Shown here piece by piece: positions 54,449 through 62,610 of a stretch of DNA of 64,000 nt. The translations under genes were made by a program, and so were the position numbers. The notes below the pieces were generated by a model, which was not told where the DNA came from, did no database searches, and saw nothing but the letters and a program-made list of their open reading frames with translations. Origin of the DNA: Saltatorellus ferox (GTDB taxonomy: Bacteria; Planctomycetota; UBA1135; GCA-002686595). How positions within the stretch are numbered: the first letter of the stretch is position 1; every line of letters starts with the position of its first letter. The stretch spans positions 806,001 to 870,000 of the forward strand of contig CP036434.1 of assembly GCA_007751475.1 (NCBI GenBank), written 5' to 3'.

Positions 54449-55270
54449 TCAGTGCTTGAGGAACGACACAAGATCCTGGTTCAGGCTATCCGTGTGCGTT
54501 TCGAAGACGGCATGGGGAGCGCCCTCGTACTGGACGAGTTCCGCGCCGTCGATGGCCTTGGCCGCGGCCTGGCCGCTCACCTCGATAGGGACGGTCTTGT
54601 CCGCGGTTCCGTGGATCACGAGCGTCGGAACCTTGAACGAGGCCATATCGGGTCGGAAGTCCGTCTTTCCGAAGGCGTCGACGCAGTCGACCGTGGCCTT
54701 CAGGCTGCCCTGCATCGCGATGCCTCGGGCCCATTCCATCATGGCCTCGGAGGTTCCGCCCGCCTCGGTGCCCTGGCCGAAGAAGTCCTGATTGAACTCG
54801 GCGAGGAAGGCGGGACGGTCCTTCACCAGCCCGGCTTTCATCTCTTCGAACACGCTCTCAGGAACGCCATCCGGGTTGTCATCGGTCTTGAGCATGAAAG
54901 GAGCGACGGAGGAGATCAGGACTGCCCTGGAAACGCCTTGGCCTCCATGGCGACTCATGTAGCGCGCGATCTCGCCGCCTCCCATCGAGAAGCCCACGAG
55001 CGCGGCGTTCTCTACCTTGGCGCCCGTCATGACCGTTCTCAGGTCGTCCGCGAACGTGTCGTAGTCGTAGCCATTCCAGGGCTTGTCCGAGTGCCCGAAG
55101 CCGCGGCGACAATACGTCGTGACCCGATGGCCCGATTCGACGAGGGGCCTGAGCTGGCTCTCCCACATCTGGTGATTGAGAGGCCAGCCGTGGATGAGGA
55201 CGACGTCGGAGCCTTCGCCGACGGTATGAACGTGAATCTGGGTGCCATCGGAGGCGGTGTGGAATTGCAT
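54449..55270 (-). CDS. Alpha/beta hydrolase, non-heme haloperoxidase-like
   Basis: 273 aa from the ATG at 55270, preceded by AAGGA. Full alpha/beta hydrolase set: oxyanion VLIHGWPLNHQMW (quoted in part), RRGFGHSDKPW, nucleophile GFSMGGGEIARY (Ser about 95), acid in IHGTADKTVP (about 222) and His in GAPHAVF (about 250). The FSMGGGE and RGFGHSDKPW motifs are typical of cofactor-free chloroperoxidases/perhydrolases. Natural function is usually ester hydrolysis or peracid formation. The longer frame to 55417 is discarded because it lacks a ribosome binding site. It is 114 bases upstream of the BaeRF-like gene on the same strand. Confidence 0.9.
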   Translation of the reverse strand: MQFHTASDGTQIHVHTVGEGSDVVLIHGWPLNHQMWESQLRPLVESGHRVTTYCRRGFGHSDKPWNGYDYDTFADDLRTVMTGAKVENAALVGFSMGGGEIARYMSRHGGQGVSRAVLISSVAPFMLKTDDNPDGVPESVFEEMKAGLVKDRPAFLAEFNQDFFGQGTEAGGTSEAMMEWARGIAMQGSLKATVDCVDAFGKTDFRPDMASFKVPTLVIHGTADKTVPIEVSGQAAAKAIDGAELVQYEGAPHAVFETHTDSLNQDLVSFLKH

Positions 55271-55536
55271 GCTGTGAATCCTTGGAAGGTGTGGCTTTCT
55301 GGAGAGGCAAGGAGAAACAGCTGCCTTAAGTGACGTCTCTACCCGGAATGAGCGTGGCAAGGCCTGAAGGGCGGATCGTTCTGATGCACGGGGCCAGTCT
55401 TTACAGGTCCCGTTCACGGCTTTGCCGGGCCGGCGTGCCGCTCGGGACGGGTCGCATTAAGCTCTGGGGAGTCTGGCTCCGTAGCGGCACGGCCTGCCCG
55501 GACCTCGCTTTCCCTCCTTTCGAATCGATCTCTCTC

Positions 55537-56811
55537 ATGACGACACGTACCTCCAAGGCCCTCGCGCTCTCCGCGGCGGCTGCCCTTGCCTCCACCGCGT
55601 CCTTCGGCCAGACGCTCATCTCCGACGGCTTCGAGCTCGGATCCGCCGCTGACTACACGGTCGTCGACGACGGAACGCCCGACGGCGCGGAGGACTTCTC
55701 GTTCGACTACATCGCAGCGGGGATCCCGCTTGCACCGCGCTCGGGCGCCGGTGATACCAACGGCCTCCGTCTGACCGCGAACGTGAGCGCAGGCGTCGCG
55801 GACGCGCGCACCGCGTTCCACAACACGGCGATCACGGCCAGCCGCTACCGCCTGACGGTCGACGTCTGGATGAACTTCGTGGGCACCGCGGGGACGACCG
55901 AGTTCGGCCACGTCGGCGTTGGCGGTGACGGCACGACGTTCAACAGCGTCTTCACGCCGATTTCAGGCTCGGGCGCGTTCCTCTCCTTCACCGGCGACGG
56001 CGGCAGCGGCTCGGACTACCGCTGGTTCCGTGACAGCGCCAACACGCCGCTCGGTGACGCCGACAGCACCACCCTGCCGAACACCCACCCGAGCTACCTC
56101 GGTCACGGGAGCAACAACAGCGGTGCGTTCTTCCAGGCGCTCTTTCCGTCGCCGCCCTCCACGATCGCCGGTTCACCCGGCAACATCTGGACGACGGTCG
56201 AGATCGAAGTCGACAACAACTGCGGTCTCATCTCGTTCTCGTTCGACGGACAGCTCACGTTCCGCGGCAGCTTTGCGGGTACGTTCGACGGTCTCGTGAG
56301 CCTTGGCATCGCCGACGCATTCAGTTCGGTCGGAACGGCCGACCAGTTCACGCTTTTCGATAACCTGCTCGTGGAAGAGCTTCCGCCGCTCGGCACCGCC
56401 TACTGCACGGTCATCACCAACTCGACCGGTCTCGGCGCGCTTCTTCTCGCCACCGGCGACGATGCCGTGGCCGGGAACGACCTCACGCTCTGCGCGCAGG
56501 ACCTTCCGACCGACACCTTCGGCATCTTCCTCGCGAGCCCGACCTCGGACTTCGTGACGGGCGCCGGCGGCAGCGTCGGCAACCTCTGCATCGGGCCGGC
56601 CATCGGCCGCGGCGTCGGCGGCGCGATCCTGAACAGCGGCCCCGGCGGCACGTTCTCGATCACGGCGGATCTCACCGCCCTTCCGACATCGGCGGGCCCG
56701 GCAGCCGTCATGGCGGGAGACACGGTCTTCTTCCAGGGCTGGTTCCGTGACTTCGTCGGCGGCTCGACGACGTCGAACTACACGAACGGCCTGATCGTCA
56801 CGTTCAACTGA
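55537..56811 (+). CDS. Secreted protein with LamG-like region and shared YC..NSTG C-terminal domain
   Basis: 424 aa from the ATG at 55537. Signal peptide about 1-24 (ALALSAAAALASTASFG). The first 280 residues look like a jelly-roll/LamG-type beta sandwich (LISDGFELG start, FGHVGVGGDG, WTTVEIEVDNNCG, LISFSFDGQLTF). The last about 145 residues, from TAYCTVITNSTG, repeat the C-terminal domain of the FG-GAP protein at 45887-48673: FGIFLASPTSD, LCIGPAIGRGVGG, ILNSGPGGTF, FQGWFRD and TSNYTNGL. No enzyme motif. Surface exposure or secretion is likely. Confidence 0.85.
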   Translation: MTTRTSKALALSAAAALASTASFGQTLISDGFELGSAADYTVVDDGTPDGAEDFSFDYIAAGIPLAPRSGAGDTNGLRLTANVSAGVADARTAFHNTAITASRYRLTVDVWMNFVGTAGTTEFGHVGVGGDGTTFNSVFTPISGSGAFLSFTGDGGSGSDYRWFRDSANTPLGDADSTTLPNTHPSYLGHGSNNSGAFFQALFPSPPSTIAGSPGNIWTTVEIEVDNNCGLISFSFDGQLTFRGSFAGTFDGLVSLGIADAFSSVGTADQFTLFDNLLVEELPPLGTAYCTVITNSTGLGALLLATGDDAVAGNDLTLCAQDLPTDTFGIFLASPTSDFVTGAGGSVGNLCIGPAIGRGVGGAILNSGPGGTFSITADLTALPTSAGPAAVMAGDTVFFQGWFRDFVGGSTTSNYTNGLIVTFN

Positions 56812-56835
56812 GAGGCTCCCTTCGGGTAATCGAAT

Positions 56836-56874
56836 CGAGCGGCGCGGCGTCACCTGGTGACGCCGCGCCGCTCG
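56836..56874. terminator. Perfect 18-19-bp inverted repeat between convergent genes
   Basis: GAGCGGCGCGGCGTCACC and its exact complement flank a single T; in RNA the loop would be about ACCTGGT. It lies 25 bases after the stop of the secreted protein and touches the end of the convergent membrane-protein gene at 56875. No T-run follows. Probably a shared terminator. Confidence 0.7.
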
Positions 56875-57378
56875 TCATTGGGGCCCCTTCGCTCCCGCCG
56901 CCTTCCGAAACGAAAGCATCAGCAAGAGGAGCCCGCCAGTTGCCATCAGGCCGCCGAAGCCGCGCGCCACGGGGACGATCCAGTCGTGGCCCGAGAACAT
57001 GTCCTGGTCGAAGAGCAGCTCGCGTCCTTCCCGCAGCTCGAGGATGGCGAGCGGGATCGAAAGGCTGGCAAACTCGCCTTCCGTCGGTCGGACGACGGAC
57101 CCGAGTTCCACGACGGTGCCTTCCTTCAGCCGTTCTTTCAGCCGATCCTCGAGACCCTCCACCTTCCCCAGGTGATTGACCTGGTAAGAGCCGGGCTGCC
57201 CGACGACCTCCAGGCTCATGGTATGCCCGAACTTCTGGGTCTCCGTGAACCGCACGGAGGCGATGGGCACTTCCAGCGTCACCCTGTCCAGAACACCGGA
57301 AGCGACCTGAGTGCTGACCCAGTAGACCAGGGAACCCGCGGCGATGAAAACGAGTGCGACGAGGCGAATGACGATCAT
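56875..57378 (-). CDS. Membrane protein of unknown function with two helices
   Basis: 167 aa from the ATG at 57378. N-terminal helix about 2-20 (VIRLVALVFIAAGSLVYW) and C-terminal helix about 138-158 (GFGGLMATGGLLLLMLSF), flanking a soluble domain of about 110 residues with beta strands (VTLEVPIAS, GTVVELGSVV). The topology suggests an extracytoplasmic middle domain. No family recognised; resemblance to TMEM43-like proteins is too weak to call. Confidence 0.65.
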   Translation of the reverse strand: MIVIRLVALVFIAAGSLVYWVSTQVASGVLDRVTLEVPIASVRFTETQKFGHTMSLEVVGQPGSYQVNHLGKVEGLEDRLKERLKEGTVVELGSVVRPTEGEFASLSIPLAILELREGRELLFDQDMFSGHDWIVPVARGFGGLMATGGLLLLMLSFRKAAGAKGPQ

Positions 57379-57484
57379 GGGGGCGGTGAATCGAGCGCTT
57401 TCGATGAGCGCCAAGGTGAACGCGAGATAGCTGGGTTCAGCCGGCAATCGCTCACGCTGACAGGCGTCAGAAGGGGGCGCGAGT

Positions 57485-58180
57485 CTACCAGTCGGTGAAG
57501 CCCGCGGGATAGGCCCACGCCTCTTCGATCCCCTTCTCGGCGAAGAAGGCTTCGTTCATCATGAACTGCAGCTCGCACATGCCGTTCATGTACTTCCAAA
57601 GCGGATCGAGCCCGACGGCGGCGCGCCGCGCATCGACCTCGGCGGGGTCCTCCAGGGGCTTCGGGAACGCGCGCCCCGTCTCCATGTCGTAGTCGGTCTG
57701 CGACCCGTACACCTGCAGTCCCCCGGTATTGATCCGGACGCGATCGACGAGGAGCGCTTCCTCGCGCGAATCGAACGTCCCCTTCGGCAAGGCCCGTATC
57801 GCTTTCAGCACCGAAGCCTGGAAGTCAGGGTGGCGATCGTCGTGCTGCACGAGGACCCAGAAATCCCCGGCCGCGTCCTCTCCAACCCGCTCGGGCGTCG
57901 GGAGACCGTATGTCTCGAAGATCTCGCGGCAGCGCTCGCCCCGCTGATCCTGAAGCGCATCCTTATCGTCGAAGAACCCAGGCTCGCGCGAGGCCGGATC
58001 TCCCTCCATGACGAGCTGCTCCCAGCGCTGGTCATCCTCTGCCATGTCCTGGACTTCCTCGATGATGCCCGAGGGAATCGGTGGTGCCGATGCCGGAGCC
58101 GGTGCCGGGGAGGCGCAGGCGGCGGCGAGTCCAAGTGCCGTTAGCAGCCGAGTGGTCGTGGTGGTGTCCGAAGAGTTCAT
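57485..58180 (-). CDS. DUF6624-like probable lipoprotein
   Basis: 231 aa. Signal peptide ends GLAAACASP with Cys about 22 as lipobox, followed by a Pro/Ala linker. The body resembles DUF6624: DDQRWEQLV at the start, then GLPTPERVGEDAAGDFWVLVQHDD (split here as GLPTPERVG and FWVLVQHDD), LLVDRVRINTG, and LQVYGSQTD. The function of the family is unknown. It is on the same strand as its neighbours but separated by gaps of over 100 bases, so probably transcribed alone. Confidence 0.75.
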   Translation of the reverse strand: MNSSDTTTTTRLLTALGLAAACASPAPAPASAPPIPSGIIEEVQDMAEDDQRWEQLVMEGDPASREPGFFDDKDALQDQRGERCREIFETYGLPTPERVGEDAAGDFWVLVQHDDRHPDFQASVLKAIRALPKGTFDSREEALLVDRVRINTGGLQVYGSQTDYDMETGRAFPKPLEDPAEVDARRAAVGLDPLWKYMNGMCELQFMMNEAFFAEKGIEEAWAYPAGFTDW

Positions 58181-58308
58181 GGGATCACGTGATGCAGGGA
58201 GAGGTCAGAAGCGCCGCGTCTTGCTCGAGGGTAGAGGGGATCTCCTGGCGAGGCGGCGGCCTCGCGATCGTGGGGCACGGCGTGGATTGTCCATTGTCAG
58301 GGTGCTGG

Positions 58309-60432
58309 CTAGCCTCCTAGCTCGACAGTGCGACCCGCTACGACGACGTAGTTCCGTTGAGTCTCTAGACCCTCGTCCAATCGATAAGTGCCGACCGGGA
58401 CGCTCAGTTCCACGCCGTTGGAGGCCGAAGGTCTGACGTGGGCCAGATCGGCATCGATCCACTGGCCTATGCTGCTTCCCGTGTCCACGTGGAACGCAGA
58501 CCGAAGGGTCTGCTCACTGCTAGCCTGCAGGACGCCCATGCTCCGTAGCTCCGCCTTGTTGAGACCGGGGCGCAGTACCTCGGTTTCGCGGCCCCACCAG
58601 GCCCCGGGGACGATCACCCTGAAGGCAGCGCTCGAGTCCGATGTCAGTCCGTTGGTTCGTGAGCGGCCTTGCGCGTCGGTGTAGGAGACGTCGACGCTGC
58701 GTCCGCTCCTCGCCCCCAGAATCTGGACGTAGGCCTGGGGCGCGGGTTGACCATCCACGGTCACTTCTACGAACGTGGGCTCGATTGCCCGGAGCTTCAC
58801 CTGCGTGTTCACTCCCGCCATGAGTTCTGGCATCAGCGCATCCACGGCGAAGACCGAGTTTTCGTCGAGTGATGCAGAGTAGGCGATCTGTCCCTTCTCG
58901 ATCCTCGGGCCCGTCGTGAGTCCATTCTCGTCGGTGTAGTTTCCCCGGTGCCAGGTGGAGTCGTGCGGCAGCACGAAAAGCTCGGTCCAGAGCCCGGCGA
59001 GCGGCTCGTTCTTCTCGTCGGTGAACAGAATCCGCGGAGGATGGCTGTCGACGTTCAGCGTGGTCCGCGCCGCATCCATGTCCCTCAACTGCACCTCTTG
59101 AATCGTCCAGTCGGACCGCCCTGACTCGGCTTCCACGTGAAAGCAAACGGTTGCATGCTCACCCTGGACTCCGTGAAATTCGAACAGTCCATCCTCGAGG
59201 GCTTTCTGCCGGATGCGTCGTGTGTCTCCTGAAGATGTCTTGAAGAAGACGCGAATGAAGCAGTCGCTATCACCGATTGACGCCCGAACGGTCTGGCTGA
59301 CGCGCAGGTCGACTTCCAGTGTCCTCTCACCGCCGACCGAAACCTCCAGAGCTTCGCCTTCGGGAGGAAGGTCTCCAAGGAGGTTCATCGCTGTCTGTTG
59401 GCCGTCTGGGTAAACGACATACAGGAACAGCGGAGTGACGAAGTACCCGAGCTGCAAATCGAGCCGGCCATCCGAATCAAAGGGGAGCGGAGGTACCAGG
59501 CTGGAATGATTGCCGGAGTAGAGGCTCAGATCCTCGTGATCGTCGGCGCCGATCAACTGCAGGGTCAGTGTCCGAATCGGAGCAATTCCGTATTCCTGCA
59601 TGTCGATGAACCCGTACGCATCGATGTGGGGCTCCCAGGGGCCCGGAAGCGGCGTCTCGAAGCTGCCCGTCTGATACCCGGCCTTCTCGATGCGTATCTC
59701 CCATTCACCACGAGCGAGGCCTTCGAACATCACCTGGCCATCGGAGTCGGTCAAGGCGCGAAACGTGTTGCCGGCGGGCCAGCCGTTGGCGAGATCGACC
59801 CGCGTGCAAATCGCCTCTGCATCGGGTACGTCCGTGAACTTGACGGTATCGGTGACGCCGAGGCGAAGGTCGAACAGTCGAGGTGGCTCGAGGGGCACTG
59901 TCACGTCCCTGTCGTCCACGGCAAAGCCAGTCACGGCGCCGTAGCCCATCTCGGTTCTGATCGCGGCGGAGTAGTTACCCGGGGCGAGCCGCGTGCGCCG
60001 CGCCGTATCGCCGGGATCCCAGGCGACCGAGTCGTCGAGCGGCGGCTCATCGGAAGCGATCAGCAAGGTCGCAGGAGCGGTGACTGAACTCCCTTCAGTC
60101 AGGGCAAGAGTCACTTCGAACGTAGTTGACGCGGAGATTGCACTCTTGTTGCCCAGGGCCGCGGTAACCGGCCGTCCCCATGCCTCTGCCTCTGAAGAGG
60201 TCGCCGGGAGCGGGCGCCTTCTTCGGTCGTCAAACTGCCCTCGAGCCAGCGCTTCGCCCGCAGCCCCGAGGCCGGTTTCCAACCGGGCCTCTGGCGTGGT
60301 CGGACGGACCCCCATGGAAGGACCAGCTCTCGCCTTCTGATGAGACTCATCCGTCTCGAAACTCCTCAGCGCAAGCGCGAGTATTCCGAGCGCAGTGACT
60401 CCGAAGACAAGCCAGACTTGCGCCTTCCTCAT
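58309..60432 (-). CDS. Membrane-anchored carboxypeptidase-regulatory-like repeat protein
   Basis: 707 aa from the ATG at 60432. N-terminal helix about 4-22 (VWLVFGVTALGILALAL). The rest is beta-rich and contains several CarboxypepD_reg-like Ig folds, for example DSDGQVMFEGLARGEWEIRIEKAGY (split as DSDGQVMFEGL and WEIRIEKAGY), TDENGLTTGP and TDAQGRSRTNGL. These modules often sit on surface proteins. No enzyme motif. Its start overlaps by ATGA the stop of a 66-codon gene upstream, so it is probably the last gene of the operon 58309-61961. Confidence 0.72.
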   Translation of the reverse strand: MRKAQVWLVFGVTALGILALALRSFETDESHQKARAGPSMGVRPTTPEARLETGLGAAGEALARGQFDDRRRRPLPATSSEAEAWGRPVTAALGNKSAISASTTFEVTLALTEGSSVTAPATLLIASDEPPLDDSVAWDPGDTARRTRLAPGNYSAAIRTEMGYGAVTGFAVDDRDVTVPLEPPRLFDLRLGVTDTVKFTDVPDAEAICTRVDLANGWPAGNTFRALTDSDGQVMFEGLARGEWEIRIEKAGYQTGSFETPLPGPWEPHIDAYGFIDMQEYGIAPIRTLTLQLIGADDHEDLSLYSGNHSSLVPPLPFDSDGRLDLQLGYFVTPLFLYVVYPDGQQTAMNLLGDLPPEGEALEVSVGGERTLEVDLRVSQTVRASIGDSDCFIRVFFKTSSGDTRRIRQKALEDGLFEFHGVQGEHATVCFHVEAESGRSDWTIQEVQLRDMDAARTTLNVDSHPPRILFTDEKNEPLAGLWTELFVLPHDSTWHRGNYTDENGLTTGPRIEKGQIAYSASLDENSVFAVDALMPELMAGVNTQVKLRAIEPTFVEVTVDGQPAPQAYVQILGARSGRSVDVSYTDAQGRSRTNGLTSDSSAAFRVIVPGAWWGRETEVLRPGLNKAELRSMGVLQASSEQTLRSAFHVDTGSSIGQWIDADLAHVRPSASNGVELSVPVGTYRLDEGLETQRNYVVVAGRTVELGG

Positions 60433-60629
60433 GGATGCGGGGGGGTCACGGGTGGGCTCGCCGGAGGGCGAGGTGGTTGATTCTTGATATCCGTGATAGG
60501 TACACCGCCACTCGCCGTTGTTTGCGCCGCAATGCCGGCTACCAGGGCAGCGCACGCGGCGGGCTCCATGCTCGCGATCGCAGAGGGGTCCATCACACAC
60601 GGGAAAGCCATGAAGAGAATCCATCTCAT
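60429..60629 (-). CDS. Small secreted or membrane peptide in coupled operon
   Basis: 66 aa from the ATG at 60629. A short hydrophobic leader (MRWILFMAF) is followed by PCVMDPSAIASMEPAAC, an Ala-rich hydrophobic stretch (CAALVAGIAA) and a Pro-rich end (RPPASPPVTPPHP). No homologue recognised. Two cysteines flank the Met-rich part. The stop overlaps the next ATG as ATGA, and the start lies 43 bases after the preceding gene, which is the main support that it is a real gene rather than chance. It has no strong ribosome binding site. Confidence 0.5.
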   Translation of the reverse strand: MRWILFMAFPCVMDPSAIASMEPAACAALVAGIAAQTTASGGVPITDIKNQPPRPPASPPVTPPHP

Positions 60630-60672
60630 GGTCTGGAGCCTATCACGAGCGCCCTGTTTGCAGAAGCGCCCC

Positions 60673-61395
60673 TCAAGACTCTCCCAGCAGCAAGAGCAGC
60701 TTTTTGGTTGCGTCCTTGCCCTCACGTCGGGCTCTGGTCCTGGTGATGGCACTCTTCCAGCGCTCATTCATGATCGGCTCTTCGTCTCGCGCGCGGTCCA
60801 AGAACCAGCGCATTGACATAAAGAGCCCGCAGTCAGCCGCGATGAGAGCTCCGCTGAAGAGAGCGTTGCATCGCTCCTCGGGAGTTCCGTTCGCAGCGAC
60901 CAGCCGATAGCAGCGGAGCGATTCCCCAATTCGACCCAGGCGCATCGAGCTAAATGCCCGCGAGAGGATCAGCGCGTCGAAGTTGGCGCGAGGATGGAGC
61001 CTTCGCAAGCCGTGGTCGGTGATCCGGAGCGCCTCTTGATCATCGCCACACAGAGTCGCCACGGCGGCAGCGCGTCGATAGGCACCGACGGACGGGAAGA
61101 GTTCGGCGAGCGCAAGACTGGCAACCCTGGCCGCAGGCCCGTGAAGAGTGGAGAGTGGCGTTCCGGCCGCCAACGGATCCCACTCTCGTTGCCACAGCTG
61201 ACTGGATGAACCAGGCTCGACGTCGACGAAGAACAGTGGAGCACGTCGATGTGTGGCAAGCCAAGTACCGACCTCCGCGCCCAGCAGCGCCGCAGCGTGG
61301 CCTCGCTGGCTCTTTCTTGACGAACTCGCCAGAACTTGCCGCAGCGACTCAGCCTGGGCAGCTTGTGGCGGTACCGAGAGCACTCGCGAAATCAT
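60673..61395 (-). CDS. Helical protein of unknown function
   Basis: 240 aa. All-helical and Ala/Leu/Arg-rich, with TPR-like helix pairs in the second half (AVATLCGDDQEALRITDHGL and GRIGESLRCYRLVAANG). No signal peptide or membrane segment. The start overlaps the stop of the upstream gene by ATGA (61392-61395). No family recognised. Probably cytoplasmic and part of the same complex or pathway as its coupled neighbours. Confidence 0.68.
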   Translation of the reverse strand: MISRVLSVPPQAAQAESLRQVLASSSRKSQRGHAAALLGAEVGTWLATHRRAPLFFVDVEPGSSSQLWQREWDPLAAGTPLSTLHGPAARVASLALAELFPSVGAYRRAAAVATLCGDDQEALRITDHGLRRLHPRANFDALILSRAFSSMRLGRIGESLRCYRLVAANGTPEERCNALFSGALIAADCGLFMSMRWFLDRARDEEPIMNERWKSAITRTRARREGKDATKKLLLLLGES

Positions 61396-61961
61396 GTATC
61401 CGACGAAACCAATCGAATGAGTGAGCGAAGCGCTTGAGCCGGATCAGCGATCTCGACGTCGTCAACCATCTCGTTGATTTCCCTGTCGATGTAGTCAAAG
61501 AGCGATGAGCGGCGGATCGGTAGGAAGATCGCCACGCGCTCCGCTTTCGGGCGTTGGTGAAACGTTCTCATGAGTTCGTGCACTCGATCGTCCTCCACCC
61601 CAAAAATCACGGCGCTGCGACGGAAAAATTCCGTCGCGCCAGTATCCAGCCAGGACTCCGGAGATCGACTGAAGTCGAGAACGTGCTTCTCAACGAGATC
61701 AGACCAGATCTTGAGCAGGTCGCCGTCTGGCATGGACTTCCAATCCGCGGTTGCATCCAGGTCACGGCAGGCTCGTTCCAGAATCGAGCTGACGGGCCCG
61801 ATTCCTCCACGCTTGAACAACGTCTTCTCGATGCTTCTGGCCAGAGTGCGAGACTCCTCAGCCCCCTGTTCTGTCCCTATCTGATTCTGCTCGGCGCGGC
61901 TCCTCAGGGCGCGGACCAGGTTCTGCGTCTCGGGGTGATTCATGAATCGTGTGTACCACAA
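61392..61961 (-). CDS. Protein of unknown function, first gene of coupled operon
   Basis: 189 aa from 61961, or 183 aa from the second Met at 61943. Charged, mostly helical, without signal or membrane segments. The C-terminal part (ERVAIFLPIRRSSLFDYIDREI) loosely resembles a DNA-binding or sigma-like segment but is too weak to call. It precedes the helical protein with an ATGA overlap. A 247-base gap to the divergent double-CxxC gene should contain its promoter. Confidence 0.62.
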   Translation of the reverse strand: MWYTRFMNHPETQNLVRALRSRAEQNQIGTEQGAEESRTLARSIEKTLFKRGGIGPVSSILERACRDLDATADWKSMPDGDLLKIWSDLVEKHVLDFSRSPESWLDTGATEFFRRSAVIFGVEDDRVHELMRTFHQRPKAERVAIFLPIRRSSLFDYIDREINEMVDDVEIADPAQALRSLIRLVSSDT

Positions 61962-62208
61962 GGTTCACCACTTGCCCACTCGAAGCGCTTCTGGGTGGAG
62001 TGGCGCGTCATCGCTAGCAAAATTCAGTCATTGCCAGCACGGACATTGGGTGGTCGGCCCTGGGTCTCGATCACTCGCGTTAGCGCGCCCGGTGGTGCGC
62101 ACGTCATCAGCTTCGCCGTCAGCGTCAACGGCACGCAGCAGGCCGATGCCGGCCCCGTTGGAGATCCATCCCGTTGATAGGGACTTTGGCGCTACACTGA
62201 ACGAGACC

Positions 62209-62550
62209 ATGCATTTCCACGAGCGAGTCCAGGTCTGCGGCGAATGCGCCGCGTCGACGTCCCACGGAAAAGAGCTGCGGATGCCGCGGGCGTTCGCTGG
62301 GCTGGTCGTTGTCGTCATCGGCGTCACCTTCGCGCTATCGGGCTCGGGCGTGCAATCTTTCAGATGGTACTGGGCCGCGATCGTGGGGCTCTGTCTCTGC
62401 CTGGCCGAGGTGCGTCGATGGAGGCTTCGCTGCTCCCGCTGCCGTGGACGACAAGAGCGTCCATCCCAGGGCGCCGGGGCGCGATGGGCGAACGCCTCCC
62501 GCAGTGGAATGAAGCGCCTCGCCGACGGATCGCCGCTCGACTTGATCTAG
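62209..62550 (+). CDS. Small membrane protein with two CxxC motifs
   Basis: 113 aa from the ATG at 62209; the longer frame from 61942 overlaps the divergent gene and adds a low-complexity leader. CGEC (about 10-13) precedes two membrane helices (about 28-45 and 51-66), and CSRC (about 76-79) follows, so both Cys pairs lie on the same side, probably the cytoplasm, and could jointly bind zinc. C-terminus basic. No family recognised. Confidence 0.6.
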   Translation: MHFHERVQVCGECAASTSHGKELRMPRAFAGLVVVVIGVTFALSGSGVQSFRWYWAAIVGLCLCLAEVRRWRLRCSRCRGRQERPSQGAGARWANASRSGMKRLADGSPLDLI

Positions 62551-62610
62551 GCCCGTCGGATGGTGGAGGTCGGACCGCGGACCGAGCGGACCCATGGGGG
62601 CGACGTTCCC

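Noticed and set aside
61392..61961. First gene of the unknown operon as a sigma factor
   Set aside because: Only a vague resemblance of the C-terminal part to a DNA-binding segment; no region 2 or region 4 motif.
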